Positions 10,430 through 22,320 of a stretch of 64,000 nt of DNA are shown one piece after another (position 1 is the first letter of the stretch; every line of letters begins with the position of its first letter). The notes under the pieces were generated by a model. That model made no database searches and had not been told where the DNA came from. It saw nothing but the letters and a program-made list of their open reading frames with translations. Made by a program: the position numbers and the translations under genes. The DNA is from Amblyomma americanum (lineage: Eukaryota > Arthropoda > Arachnida > Ixodida > Ixodidae). The stretch lies in contig NC_135505.1 in assembly GCF_052857255.1 (NCBI RefSeq), positions 141,768,343 to 141,832,342 on the forward strand, given 5' to 3'.

Positions 10430-10921
10430 GTGTTCATTTTCTTTGCATCTTACGACTTTGCTTTAACGCGCTTAAGAAGCACCTAACAGTAGAGCAATAT
10501 CGTTTCAGAGACAGGCAATAAAATTCTGTGCAATTCAATTTCAAGAGTATTTAATCTCGATCCACTGCCAATGACAAGTCATTGCGAACAAGGCGTCCCT
10601 ACCGGAACCGATACGGCGTTTTTCCGCTTGTTTTTTGAGTTCTAATAAAAAATGACTATGAATGGAAAACTAAACAGAGCACCTACAACTATACACATAT
10701 GTGAAGTCGCTCTCATATCCACCACCACAACATACCGTAAAGCATAAATACATTAACAGCTGTGGCTGAATCTGGCGTTAACTACTGGTAACCGTCCTGA
10801 CAATTTTAAAGCGAAAGCTTTACTGGCCGCAGGTTGAGCAGTTTCGCGTGATTCCCGGAGAGCCGTGCTGCGCATGCTTGAGGAGCAGTGGCGACCAGAG
10901 GTGGGCATTTGACATCAAAAA

Positions 10922-10994
10922 TCTCGACCTCACCTCAACCTCAACCAATATTTGCTGACCTCACTCAACCTCAACCTCATCAGTTGAGGTTGAA
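10922..10994. repeat. CCTCAA-rich short repeat with inverted end
   Basis: Runs of ACCTCA and CCTCAACCTCAACC are followed by the inverse TTGAGGTTGAAG at about 10984, so the block can fold back on itself. Confidence 0.7.
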
Positions 10995-11270
10995 GTCTTC
11001 TAAAGTACAATGATCAATTACCAACTACCCCAACAAGAAGTTCTCCTAAGCTTTATTTCTAATACAGTGGGCCCTTCTGTTTGTGTGTCGTCTCCAAGCT
11101 TTATTGACGAATGGATTACACGTGTCGTCACCAACACCTGTCGCGCAAGAAGCATCGCCTTCTGCTTCAAGAATGAATTGGTTCCCGCAGAAGTGAGTGC
11201 CCTTTTTCGCCCAGTGTTACCTTCATGTGGACACGTGAAAAAAAGGCGCTCTGTACCGTTCTCTTCTCTC

Positions 11271-11271
<1 letters not shown>

Positions 11272-11344
<73 letters not shown>
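11272..11344 (+). repeat. (GT)n microsatellite
   Basis: About 36 uninterrupted GT units. The His-Thr and Cys-Val frames across it are artefacts. Confidence 0.97.
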
Positions 11345-11347
<3 letters not shown>

Positions 11348-11589
11348 GCCGACATTAAAGTACACTAATTTGGTCACCCAGCAAACGCTGTTTTCAGTCC
11401 TCTGTATGCAGCCTTCAAAAAACACTTGCCATTCGGCGCCATTTCTGGCTATAAATGAAGGCATGCGCTTTTAATTTGCAGACTTTCGCTCATACGTCGA
11501 GGTTTGAGTAACAACGCCATGTTTTTGAGACAGCCTGACGATTTTTGAGCAATTAAGCCTAACTATATGTCGTGTTGTGGAAACCTGTG

Positions 11590-12050
11590 CCCCCTCCATT
11601 TCGACTCGGCCCATCTTCATCGTCAGCCGTCAGGACAGCACCGGTTGGGCGAGGAGGGAAGTCTCTCCCGTGCGGAAAAGGGAACGGCGTCGGGAGCGCC
11701 ACCTCGTAGGTTACGCGGAATTCTGCGGGTCCGGAAAGTCTCATCGGGATCCGGCCAGCGTTGTGAGCGTTTACAGCCGCTCCTGGTCGCGTCACCTTCC
11801 GCGGCAGGCGCACGGGGATCCGTTGTGTCCTGCCGCTGCACTTCTGGTTCCAGGCAGCGAAGTGCGCGCAGCAAATGCGCGCTCTCGGCACCTTCCCCGG
11901 CAAGTGCTCGGGGATTGGCCTTGCCCCAAGAATGCGGCGCGCACGGGAAAACCCGGCCGCCATTGTCGGCGCATAAACACGTTCGCCGCCGATACCTCCG
12001 AAGTCGCACCCCTGCTCCAGCCGGAAAGTCGGAAGTCCTTCTTACGTTGC
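11590..12050. other. GC- and CpG-rich patch with imperfect tandem unit
   Basis: A patch much richer in CpG than its surroundings. Two related units, CACCTTCCGCGGCAGGCGC (about 11799) and CACCTTCCCCGGCAAGTGC (about 11889), are spaced about 90 nt apart. Several overlapping open frames exist (up to about 210 codons), but they are compositional and show no recognised domain. It may be an unannotated promoter or CpG-island-like segment, or a GC-rich transposon fragment. Confidence 0.45.
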
Positions 12051-12099
12051 CTTCTACTTCCGAGGAATGCCTCGTTGATGCTCTGCAGCTAGCTGGCCC

Positions 12100-13900
12100 G
12101 CTCTGTGTGTTACTTGCAACTGTAATGAATAGCATAAGAATGTTAACGCTATTGTCGTCACCTCCCTTTGTTTCCTTCGAGCACGAACCCCTCCGCGGTT
12201 AGTGAGCGGGAACGCTGCATCCGCGGTGTGGGAGTGCGGCAGGGGCAAAAGGCTGTCCCTCGCTATATTTCCGCAGTGTACATAGCCAAATAGCAACGAC
12301 TACACTGCAGCTCTTCAGTGTTGTGCCCAATTTGATATTTTTCTATACTTTCATGATTTTGTTTCCTTGAAAGAAAAAAAGACTGATAATTCTTCTACTA
12401 AATTCATCAGTAAATGCGGAAAATAAAAGGTTTCTCAAGCCCTGGGTTGGCGCGCTTTAACTTACTGTCACTAGATGGCGCCACTATGTTTGCAAACACA
12501 CAAAGAAGCGACGATGCGGCACGGCAAACAAGTGCCGTAGTTGCACTTTTTAACAGCGCTCGCAACGCAGCACATTTGAAAAGCCGCTGAGTCGGCTGTT
12601 AGCTGAAGTGTAGCCGGTATACGTCTTTATATGCAGAGAAAAAAGATTACTAAAGTGCATATAGCATCTCATTTCATAGAAATGATTGCGAAGCATCCGT
12701 ATTTTTGTCTGCAATAAAGGCAGGGCATCTGCCATCATCACCACTCGTTTTAGCCTAACGGTAACTTCTTACGGGAAAGACGGTATACGCTAAAACGTCT
12801 TCTGGCATGCGGCGCGCTAACCGGAAAGTTCGGTAACACGGTATACGGTAACGTAAACACGGTAACCATATGCTATAACTCTCTAATTTGACCATTCCAG
12901 TAAAACAGGAGCTAAACGCAGCTCAGAATGGACAAACAGGCCGTTGTCGTAAAGGGCCGTGTGTTTCGAGGAGGTTCGAAAACGGGAATTGCTACTTTCC
13001 AAATGCTGTCAGTACGGCAGTTCTCTGTATCGTTTAAAAAAGACTTCCTCGGAGCTAAATGGCTGACGGAGTGCATTGGGTATTCGCTATATCCCTTCGT
13101 ATACTCGTAGGAAACTTGTTATTCGTAGAAACCAGATATGAATACATAGGCGCCTACAGTTATTTCCAAAGGGTGTCGGTGTTCGATCTTCATACGAATT
13201 ATTTGCTAATAAAACGTTCCGGTGTAACAAAGTAGTGCTGCATGTCGCTTTCCGGCATTGCGCAGCATGCCGCTAGTTGGTATTTTTTTGCTGGGAAATA
13301 TATCTGCACAGCCCAGTCGAAATCATGAGAAATAAGTGCACTTGCGTACAGCATGTGATGCGAAGCCAAGATAACCGAAGGGGCTCTAATAATTAAAGTC
13401 GCAATACGCCTGGGATGTTAAAGCACGCCGGTTCACGAATATTGTCCTTCAAGAACTTTTTTAATGCGCTTTATAAAAGCTGCTTTATCTGTGGGCAAAT
13501 TTTGAATTTCAGCGTCCTCACGCCTTTTCCTCTTTCGCCACTTTTTGCACGCTGGAAGGTCGGCGCTCCACGGCCGGCCCCACCTCTGGGAGCAGAGCTT
13601 CCTGACCCGCCTGAGCTACGCGGCTTATTGGCCGCGGCCACGGTAGCTGCCTGACGTCTGAAAGAACTTAACCAACACCCACCTCTCAACTTGTATACGC
13701 AGGTGCGAGCAGCAGAGGAGGGTGCGAGCATGAAAAAGTCGCCGGGAAGGGCTCGACAACTTGAGCGCGTGATCGTGGCTCCTCTGCTGCGAGTGGAAGT
13801 GTATTATTTGACTCAGGTTTTCATGAGAACGCAATGAAGTGATTGCGTGAGTTCATGTGCTCTCTTCAGAACGTGTCTCAGGGCCCCTTTACGGGTAAAT
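12100..13900. other. No gene recognised
   Basis: Anonymous sequence with small open frames only. No domain, repeat family or RNA gene was recognised. Confidence 0.5.
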
Positions 13901-13917
13901 GATTGTGGTACCAATAG

Positions 13918-14055
13918 ATGGCGAGCACAGCAGCGGCGACAGAAAATCAGCTGGGCGGAAGAGGTTAAGAAGTTTGCGAGGATACAGTGGCCGTAGCTGG
14001 GACAGGACAGGGTTAAGCGGAGAGACACGGGAGGGGCCTTATCTCTGCAGTGGGC
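13918..14055 (+). repeat. SINE/LINE tail fragment
   Basis: Carries the tail shared with the SINE at 8226: GGCGACAGAAAATC, AAGAAGTTTGCGAGGATA, GGACAGGGTTAAG, GAGAGACACGGGAGGGGCC and CTGCAGTGGGCGTAAAC. There is no tRNA-like head. Confidence 0.75.
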
Positions 14056-14506
14056 GTAAACATACCAAGACTGAATAACCCAACAACTGAGGACTGGGAG
14101 GCGGCGCTGTCCGGCTCACATTCGGAAGACTAGCTTTCGCTGGTGGGCCGTGCAAGAGCGGAGACAAAAGTCAATACTGGCTCCTGCAATGAGGGCCCAC
14201 CTAATGAAAGTTTTGTTCTCTCCCTCCCTGTGGGCGTAAACACGCTGATGATGATTATCTTCATGAGTGCACACACACCTCCTGAATTTTCGCATGGCGT
14301 GCATTTGGGGACAGCGTCTGTATAGCGCGAACTTCCCTCATTCAAATTGTCCGACGTTTGCTGGTCCTCAGATCGGGGCTGTTTGCAGCGTCCGAGAGGA
14401 GTTGTGAACCACTCTGTGACCTCAGAGTCAGGCGACATCTCAAGACAGCGCGTTCCACCTGCTACTGACAAAGGCAAGGCGAAGAGCAGAGCTCAGAGTA
14501 GTTGTA

Positions 14507-14525
14507 GGGGGGGGGGGGGGGGGGG
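14507..14525. repeat. G homopolymer tract
   Basis: Nineteen consecutive G bases. The exact length may be affected by sequencing. Confidence 0.9.
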
Positions 14526-14599
14526 TAATATTACCACGGTGAAGCGCCCGCCTACAACGAAAAGACGAGAGAAGCGCGAGACGCGAGCAATGGTCTTCT

Positions 14600-16360
14600 C
14601 AGAGTTCATTTGGGTGTAGACGCCAGGAGCCATAACCACTCATTTGCCCACGGGGAGCCAACAAAACGCAGGCTAAAACAAATAAAAATTTATTTTGCAT
14701 GGATTTTCGCTCTTGCATGTAACGAAGTTGCCTGGGCCGGAATAGCACGAGCGATAGCCCCTCAACAAAACCGCTTCTCGCACCCCAGGACACTCGCGGA
14801 GCCATTTCAATCACAGGTGGGACTGCAGTTATGGACGAACTAAGAAGGGTGCGTGCACGCAAGGTACAACGATGCAAAATACAGCCGCAGCCCTCGGCTT
14901 GCCTAACATCGATTATACCCATGTACGCACACTCATGCCGGAAAATTCGCGCCGGTGTTTATCTCTTTGTCATTTTATATTCAAGCGGCTGCACTGCTTC
15001 ACCAGGTTCAGTTGTCCCTCTGCTGTTTCATGGCAGCTCGATCTTTGAGACACATCCTCAGAACCACCGAGCATAGGACCCGCTGCGCTGTCCTAACATA
15101 TTCGCTGATGTCACGTGAGGACACAGTAGTTACAGCATTTTAAATTACGAATGCTTAGCTTACTTTGAATAAGCTGAGCTTTGCGGTAATTTCTTAACGC
15201 ACAGCACTCTTCACTCGTCTATATTATTCTTTTCCCACGTAGGCTTCTGGTAGTGAGCATATTTTTTTACGTGACAGCGCATACATTTGGTTCGGTCGAA
15301 AAGCCATCGGCGTAGTCGGCACGACGTGTTGAAAATAAACGCGGGATGCGCTAAACAAAAATCGCGTCATGCCAACCGTTTGCCGCAGAATGTTCTCGGT
15401 GGTGGCATATGATTCACCGTTCCGTGCAGCATAAACTTACATAACTTACAGCCTAGCTCGCGGCACGGATTTGAATCCGCGACCTATAATGGAGGGCTGT
15501 GTAAGAGAAATCGTAGCACGGTAATTTCCGGTTCCTGTGATTGATGATTGATCGGTGTGTTATAGGAGGTGAGAAGTTAATGAAAGCATTTTATATATTT
15601 CAATAATTAAGAAACTTACAAATAAAAATTATCAACGGCGCTCCAAAGGTGTCGAAATGCTCATAATGAAAAGGCAATGCTTGATGCTGATAACTTTAAG
15701 GCGTGTAATTGATGAATTAATTGATACAATTAGAAAAAAAGATGAAAAATGCGTTCAAAGGTGCCAAACTGCTCAAAATGGAAAGCCTAACCCACTACCC
15801 TCTCGCGCCATTTCCTTAAGCCGGAGCTGAACCGTCCTTTGAATTTCCTTTTTTTTTTTTGCACTCGAAGGACGAAATTGGCAAACAAAGCAAGAGTAGA
15901 CAGTTTCTAGCCCCCATATGTTAAGAAGCACTCAACGCGTACATCAACACGCACAGCGTATTTCGTATACAGCGAGCACGCCCGTCTGGACGGCCTGCTT
16001 GTCCGTGCCACAAATACGCGTCTCGACGGGACAAAAAAGAATGAGGGAAAGCTACCCGTGGTACGTCAACGGGCAAAAAAACATATCCTGAATTTCATGT
16101 GTTATGCTAATGCTCCCGAAGCCTGTGTATTACAAAGCTTGCATGAATACCAACCACAGTAAACAATCTGCTTCTACCAAACGCAAATTAAATACGTTAC
16201 CGTCACGGTTCAATCAGAAAAGAGAACATACCGTATAATTTTTAAGTAACTTGGGTCAAAATGTCAAATACAAAGAGAATCAAGTCCATGGTCGCTAAGG
16301 TTTCGGTAATTCTGGCGGTTTGGCACACAACGCTAAATAAATATCCACCGGGCAGGACAT
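14600..16360. other. No gene recognised
   Basis: Anonymous sequence. A box B-like GGATTTGAATCC at about 15468 could be a SINE remnant, but no matching body was seen. Confidence 0.45.
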
Positions 16361-16366
16361 TTTATT
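16361..16366 (-). terminator. Poly(A) signal of the TRAF-like gene
   Basis: AATAAA on the minus strand, about 97 nt past the stop codon, with a second AATAAA-like run next to it. Confidence 0.55.
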
Positions 16367-16462
16367 TTTATTTCTCCTTAAGATCCCACTCCTATATGTG
16401 TGTCCACGGAGCTCCATCGCAGCGATGCTGACGGGGTCGCTGTACACATATTCCAGCTTAAA

Positions 16463-17635
16463 TCACGGAAGCAGCTCGAACTTCATCCGAAGCTGGTCGT
16501 TTTCCACGTAACCATCACGGATGAGATCCTCGAGATTAAAAAAAAAAGCAGTCCAATATGCATCTTGTGCACGTCCCTCTTGCGGCCGTTGAAGAAATGG
16601 AAGGCAACCACCATACACACCTCCTTCGCTCTCTAGTTCTTCTCCTCCCTTTGGATGCACGACACGAAGTTTGATTCTTTGCTGGAACGGCCACCGAACA
16701 ACGTCGTCCATGTCGCCCTTGTGCAGGCGGAAGAGCAGATCCAGAACTGTACTTCCATCCATGCAGGGGAAGAAGCGGACACCGGGGGACATGCAGTAGC
16801 CTCGGAGGTATACACGCTCGCTCTCATAATCAACCCGACCTATCATACGTGCTTGTTCTTTGAGTGATTTGACACCCTTGACGACAAACTCGCACACCGA
16901 TGCCTGTAGGTGAGGTTGTTTGGGAACTGCTTTCTGCATGCGGCCCATTGCACTGCTGCTTCCTCCCGTTTGTTCCGTGGCCCCCTCGGCGCCTCCTGCA
17001 ACCTTTGAATGCCTGTCCCGGTTTTCCCCGGTCACTTTTGCCAACTCATCTCTGAGCACCTTTTCCAGTGCATTCACACTGTTGCAGATGGTGTTCATAG
17101 CCTCACTGCTTGCAATCAAACGCCCTTTCGTCTCTTCACTTCGCGCGGCTATTTCGTCCGAGAATTTCTTCAAAGACTCACGATGCTCTGTTCTGACTTG
17201 CACCACTTCTTGCCTCACTGTGTCCTGCATGCTACTAATGCCCAGTCTGAGTTCTTCCCTCAGTGCTTCTCGGCAGCTGTTCACCCCGTGAACTACTTCG
17301 TTGAGTCGGTCGCCATTGGCGCCAGTTGCCACGAGCACCCGCTCCATGAGCGCCTTCAGTTCACCGGCCTGCGCCTTTAAGGATCGCATGGAGGATGTCA
17401 GCAGCGCCGTCTCCTCCTTGCGGCCTGAATCCCCCTGGAATTCCGATCCAGCAGGTGTCGCAGTTGTAGTGCAGCACTCAGACTCCAAGTGCGCACACAC
17501 GTCGGTGCAAAGAACTCTGGCCGAACACCTGGGGCAGCGAATGCAGTGGTGCCGACAATCACGACGGAAGTGCTGGCCGATCTGCGATGCAGGCAGAACT
17601 GCCCCGCAGGCACTTCCTTCGTTCCAACATTTCAC
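16463..17635 (-). CDS. TRAF-like protein, exon 2 (zinc fingers, coiled coil, MATH)
   Basis: The second, terminal exon of a two-exon gene. It begins after an acceptor (TTTTAATCTTGCAG|GTGAAATGT) in phase 0 with exon 1 (19546-19830) and supplies residues 96-485 of a 485-residue protein. It opens with Cys/His-rich TRAF-type zinc fingers, residues 98-151 (KCWNEGSACGAV, HFRRDC, CPRCSARVLC, HLESEC). A helical, charged stretch at about 174-296 fits a coiled coil for trimerisation. The MATH (TRAF-C) domain runs from about 342 to the end and includes VCEFVVKGVKSLKEQ and a C-terminal LEDLIRDGYVENDQLRMKF. TRAF proteins link receptors to NF-kB or JNK signalling. Ticks carry many such TRAF6-like genes, and this one's receptor cannot be told. 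Length and domain order fit the family. Confidence 0.9.
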   Translation of the reverse strand: MKCWNEGSACGAVLPASQIGQHFRRDCRHHCIRCPRCSARVLCTDVCAHLESECCTTTATPAGSEFQGDSGRKEETALLTSSMRSLKAQAGELKALMERVLVATGANGDRLNEVVHGVNSCREALREELRLGISSMQDTVRQEVVQVRTEHRESLKKFSDEIAARSEETKGRLIASSEAMNTICNSVNALEKVLRDELAKVTGENRDRHSKVAGGAEGATEQTGGSSSAMGRMQKAVPKQPHLQASVCEFVVKGVKSLKEQARMIGRVDYESERVYLRGYCMSPGVRFFPCMDGSTVLDLLFRLHKGDMDDVVRWPFQQRIKLRVVHPKGGEELESEGGVYGGCLPFLQRPQEGRAQDAYWTAFFFNLEDLIRDGYVENDQLRMKFELLP

Positions 17636-19545
17636 CTGCAAGATTAAAACATGGGTCATTTTCTCAGCATTCGTCACTGCATCTCCAGTTATGCGGCAAG
17701 ATTTTGTTCCCTTCTCTCTTATTTATGAACGGGCTATATGCGACACGGCGGTCAAAAACAGCCTAGCTAATTGCACTTGAGCAATTTTGAGAGGTTTGGC
17801 TGGTGCGGTGCTCTATAGAGCACAGTCATTTAAATTTTATAGTGAGTGCCACTTAGACAACACTTTCCGCCGCTCGTCTATTACCTCGTGCGCTCCGCAG
17901 TCACGTGAGCATTCCATCAAAGTGCACTCCTTGCGTATCGTTCAACATTTGTCATTTTTTGACAAGCTCAGTCTAGTGACGCCGCCTAGCGCGCTCTGAA
18001 ACACCCCTCGTAAGTTGCATGCAGCCAGCAGGGGACGGCCCCTATACCACATGAAGGAAAGGAATAAGTAAAAGGGTTAGATTTAAATTATGCGCGGTTA
18101 CGACAGCTCACGCCTTGTGATTATCGCCTCCAGCGTCGATGTATTTATTTTTTAATTTTGAATTCTGGCTGAAGAGCAAAAGTACAACTACGAGTAACAT
18201 TTGGCAGAATAGGCAAGTGTTAAATGCATATTTTGCACAGAACTTCTTTCGTGGGTCTGCCCAAGGTTATAAATGAGCTCCGGCGAAATTACCCACAACA
18301 ACTTGCTTAATACATCGGGGCGTTGCCCACGAGTGCAAAACTGGAGGGTTGCTAGTGCAACTGATGCTTAAGATGCATGTTGAGCCCAAAACATGTCAGC
18401 GCTGTGTTCTGTCCCTTTCTGTTGGGCTTCGAGCCGTTGCGCTGGTTTACAAGAACTATGTCTGACCAACTCGCCCACCAGTTCATGTTGTAAAGAATTG
18501 CACACAACACGCCTATCCACAGCCCAGTGCGGCGCTTATAGAAAAACGCGCAGAACAAGGAATAGTTTAAGAAAAAATTGGTAAGCTGTCTCCTCGTCTA
18601 AAGCAAGTTGGCATAACCTGGCCTTGAGGAAACAGCGTAACGTAGTCTAGAACGGCCGTCGGCGATTCAGCCAAGCTTTACCTCCTCACTTGTCGGGGTG
18701 CACTGCGCACAAGGTGTGGCGCTGATTGCATAAAGAAATCTGAAGCAATGCATGAAGGGAAAAACTGTTGCGATGATTTAGCCGCTATATCGAGTGCTGC
18801 AAAGGCTGACAGAGGGCACGAAATTCACGAGCAACGAAAACAACGCAAGCTCGATGAGGAAATCGTCAAGCTTGACCAGTGCTTCGTGAACCTCTTATCA
18901 GGCAAATCTCTTTCGACGACGTCGCCTTTTGCTTGAATTTGCATGAACAAAAAAGCAACATATCCCTTCATGCAGCGACTTCGAGGCAACCACTTTGGTC
19001 CCCAGGTAAATCTCTGCTTCCGGTGACACAGCCTGACTAGCGCACTTCAGCGAGCTCTGACATTTTGCTGCAATAAATGCATACAAAAAAAGTTCCAACC
19101 ACTCCGTTTCCTGCTGGAGGTATAAGAAATGTGAGCACAAAGCAGTATGTTCTTACAATAGATAACCGAGCGATTTTACAACCGTATATATAAATAACGT
19201 ACAGCTGGATTCGACACTATTAGTTGCACCTTGCTTTCCGTGGTATAGGAGTCTTACCTAAACCTTGGATGCACGTGGCTACGAAACGCCGCTCACTCAG
19301 AGTCATTCAACACTGCTGAGACAAAAAGCCAAAATTCTCAACGGTTTATAATGCAACATTCATTCCAAAGCACAAGGACTGGTAGAAGGATTTTAGGCGT
19401 TTTTTTTTTTCCTTATTGGAGCACGGACACATGAGGTACTTAATATCTCTTCTCGTGGACAGATACGGTGTTCTTAGACAACAAGGTCGCCATTAAATTA
19501 TACACAGTAGCACTGCTGTCCTTTTGCCCCCCTCCCCACGCATAC
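17636..19545 (-). other. Intron of the TRAF-like gene
   Basis: About 1.9 kb between the donor (GAGAGAG|GTATGC) and the acceptor (CTTGCAG|GTG). No repeat was recognised. A 62-codon plus-strand frame at 18748-18936 (with HEIHEQRKQRKLDEEI) is highly charged but has no family match by eye. Confidence 0.75.
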
Positions 19546-19830
19546 CTCTCTCCTTAGCAGCTCCTGGACGGGAAACTCCCTCAGGTCGACGTCTTCCTCC
19601 TCGCACTGTTGACCGTCCAGGGGACACACGCGCCCGCCATCACGAGTGCTCAGCTCGTAGCAAGACTCGCACAGTGTGTGCCTGCATGGGAGCACTGCCG
19701 CTCTGTTGCGCACCAGGCCACAGGCTTCACACACCCTGTGCGGTGGAAGGGGCTTCACGAAACGCAGGGGCCTCCAGTCCAGTTCAACGGAGAACCCAAC
19801 AAGAGTGTATTCCATGCGTCCCGGAGGCAT
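19546..19830 (-). CDS. TRAF-like protein, exon 1 (RING finger)
   Basis: The first coding exon, residues 1-95. The start is the ATG at 19828-19830; a second in-frame Met six residues in is possible. The N terminus has YTLVGFSVELDWRPL, a sequence I recognise from tick TRAF-like proteins. A RING finger follows with C34, C37, C49, H51, C54, C57, C69 and D72, the C3HC3D spacing usual for TRAF RINGs. It would act as an E3 ubiquitin ligase module together with the zinc fingers of exon 2. The exon ends GAG|GTATGC in phase 0 and joins GTG AAA TGT of exon 2 to restore a continuous LLRRE-VKCWN junction. The retained Cys and His ligands argue for a working RING. Confidence 0.9.
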
Positions 19831-19900
19831 AGCTCACACTGTTCGGTCGCCGCTCGACGATCTGCACAAGGTCACCTTTCCGCCCGCTCAAAGCGCGCTC

Positions 19901-19906
19901 ATATAT
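19901..19906 (-). promoter_or_regulatory. TATA-like box of the TRAF-like gene
   Basis: Minus-strand GATATATG about 71 nt upstream of the ATG, in a GC-rich context. Confidence 0.5.
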
Positions 19907-20915
19907 CCTCCTTTCCACTCTGCTCTAGCTGACGGCATGCAAGGCTGCAATCGCGCCGATATCTGCCGCCTCTCGTTCGTAGCTTCGGGAGGGCCGCACA
20001 TCCGTCGAATGCAATCCGTTGAGTTGTGTCGGCCTGAGGCAACGTTTCTAGATAAGGACAGTTGGAAAACTTGCTCCTGGGAAGCGCAGTTATCTCCGTT
20101 TTTATCCGTTTCCGCTTCTATCTCAAAGCCCAGTTGTGCGCCGAGGATATCGGCGCGCCGCCTTCGACGCCAGCGCAAACTTATCGGCACGCCGCCGCCG
20201 TCGCCACCGACGTTTCACTCGGCGCGCCAATCGCGCCCTCTAAATATGAATATATTTTTCCCCGCAAACCTAGCTGCGTTTGAGGTTTGGTTTTCTCTTT
20301 TTTTTATTCATTTCCCGGCCTGAGACATATAATCATGTCAAGGAGTCAACATCTTAATTGTGTTGCAATGAATCAACACAAAAAAAAAAGCAACCCTGCT
20401 CTCCGCGCCTCAACGCATGCGTATCGTCACCAGACATCGCAACGTGGCATTCCGAAACTTCCTCAAAAGCGGAACATGGCGCAACAAGAAGAAAGAACGG
20501 TTTCGGAACGTCGAAATCACGACTTGTGGGTCGCCGGCACTCCGGTTGAGGGTACAATCAACGTTATGTCCCAAATTGGCATCAACGCATCTTAACGTCT
20601 TTCAGCTAGAAAAAATATTCACCTTCTGGAAAAACAGTATTTTATTTCTTTTTTATTCCAGGAAAAGGCCATTATAAGAAGAGTTACTTTAAACAAACGG
20701 TGATTAATAAAAAACAAGATTTAGAGAACATTTTGCATTTCTCTCACCCTTCAACCCCTCCGTGTTTTGAGCCCTTAGTACAAAAGCCCTAAAATTTCAA
20801 CCAGTTTAGCGAAGAAGGCTGTGGAGAAATTGCTCTTTAAATTTCTGGCTTAGCTTTACCAGGCGCCGCGCCGGCGACGCCGCCGCCGTTCGAAACAGAC
20901 GCAGCGCACACCTGC

Positions 20916-21102
20916 ATCTCAAATAGACGCGAGCGCCATCTCTGGGGTTTTGACTGCACCACGTTAGCTTTCTGTTTTCTCTTCTCCACCGCTACGCCCA
21001 TTGGCTGCGCTTGGTCACGTGGGCAGTTTGCAGAATAACTGGTCTACGCTGACTCGCGCCTCGCATCGTCTGCGCCGGGCGCGGCTGCTTCAAACCGCGG
21101 TC
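20916..21102 (+). repeat. Dispersed 187-bp repeat, copy B
   Basis: Near-identical to 453-639. Both sides then diverge: copy A runs into M13 sequence, copy B into TCTACGTATTGCC. It contains CCAAT and CACGTG motifs. Confidence 0.8.
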
Positions 21103-21592
21103 GTCTACGTATTGCCTAGTTCGCGTGCGCGCAACGCCTGCAGTACGAGAGGCCAGGATGCTCGCGTTTGAGCTTTCGGCTGCAGATCTCCGCGGAGACT
21201 TAAAGCCCATCTTTCCACGGTTCCACGCGACAAAAATTAGAGAAACACTGCGCACCGCGTACCCCCTCGTAGTTTGGGTTCCTCGCGTGTGTAATATGCG
21301 GTTGTGCAGAGTAGACTGTAAACTTTCCTCTATTGATTATATTACTAAAAGTTGAGTATCTGTAAAAAAAAAACACTGGCAAAAGCTGAATAAGAAACCT
21401 AATGCATTTTCTTTCTTTTTCTTGCGGCATACGCACTTATATTTTCTGAAGCCAAAAGCTTCACTAGGCTTGGCAACACCGGGCTTCGCGTGAGCCACAC
21501 TACAGATTTGCACGAAACCGAGTGACGTCACGCGGAGCGCAGGTGGTCGCTGCTGCCGCAACCGTCCTAGCCACCGCGCGAGAGACGCAAAA

Positions 21593-21907
21593 ATGACAAA
21601 CGAAGCGAGGAAAAGAGAACCCGCTCAAGAGACGCCAGAAGAACGTGCTGCACGACTCGAGAAGCGTCGTAACGAAGATGCGGCTAGAAGAAGTCGTGCC
21701 ACGTCCCGGAGTGACTCTTCAACTGCGGAAGAGACCGGTCTGAGTTCTCGAGAGCGTCGGAATCGGACGCTGCGTAGACGACGTGCCGAGAAAACGAAGC
21801 TTTTGCAACTAGGGTTAGCCAGAGCTAAACGACAGCCAATTTTTTTTCGTCAACCACTTTCTCTGTTTTATGTCTCGAAATTAAAATATAATCGTCCTAG
21901 CGGTTGA
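21593..21907 (+). CDS. STPR-like Arg-rich ORF, locus 1
   Basis: Frame of 104 codons with ATG in a good context (AAAAATGAC). It contains ETPEERAARLEKRRNEDAAR, which resembles the 23-residue STPR repeat (ETPEQR..RLA..R...) of the DNA-binding protein FMBP-1. A second, weaker unit follows (SSRERRNRTLRRRRA). The C-terminal third after about 21830 loses this character and looks like inserted sequence. A CRE-like TGACGTCA at 21523-21530, then CGCGGA, sits upstream, and a similar TGACATCACGCGGA precedes locus 2 (43163). A conserved tail reappears at 22321-22400. It may be a truncated gene or a mobile family that carries STPR coding sequence. DNA binding is inferred from the motif only. Confidence 0.55.
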   Translation: MTNEARKREPAQETPEERAARLEKRRNEDAARRSRATSRSDSSTAEETGLSSRERRNRTLRRRRAEKTKLLQLGLARAKRQPIFFRQPLSLFYVSKLKYNRPSG

Positions 21908-22320
21908 GGCTTTTTCTTTAAGTAAAGTGATCGATACTGGGAGCGCAGTAGTTTTACTGTGGTGGCCACGTGTATACCAGCCTACGGCACGGTTTCAAAG
22001 TTGTGTGGGACTTTGGGTGATTTCAACAGGAAGCAGGTCCCTTTTAGCGTATGAAAGAAGTTTGAGTTTAATTTAGCTTTGGACCCTCACGTCCAGACTA
22101 CACAATGAGGAACTATTATAGATATTGTATACCAAAGAGACTCTACCAAATCGAATTACTGTATAGACAAAACTGAGACCGCTGTTTGCTACTTCACAGA
22201 TCATCGGACCGCTGCATGCTACTTCACAGATCATCGGGCAGTCTTTGTCTCTGTCAAGCGAAATGAATAAAAGATGCGTATACCCAATGTCTCTCATATT
22301 TAAACATACAGTGACCACAA

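Larger units (their letters stand above)
640..10530 (+). repeat. Segmental duplication, copy 1
   Basis: This block is collinear with 26355-32140 plus 40085-41720. It covers the M13 body, its 3' flank, a long non-coding stretch, a SINE and a lipocalin first exon with its upstream region. Two insertions in it (5025-7014 and 7468-7917) have no counterpart in copy 2. The left edge at 640 is sharp. The right edge near 10530 is where similarity becomes unreadable by eye. Match quality falls from very high in the M13 frame to moderate around the lipocalin exon. Confidence 0.85.

Noticed and set aside
11559..12202. Overlapping 130-210-codon frames in the GC-rich patch
   Set aside because: Frames are open on both strands because of high GC content. 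No domain, and no convincing start or splice context.
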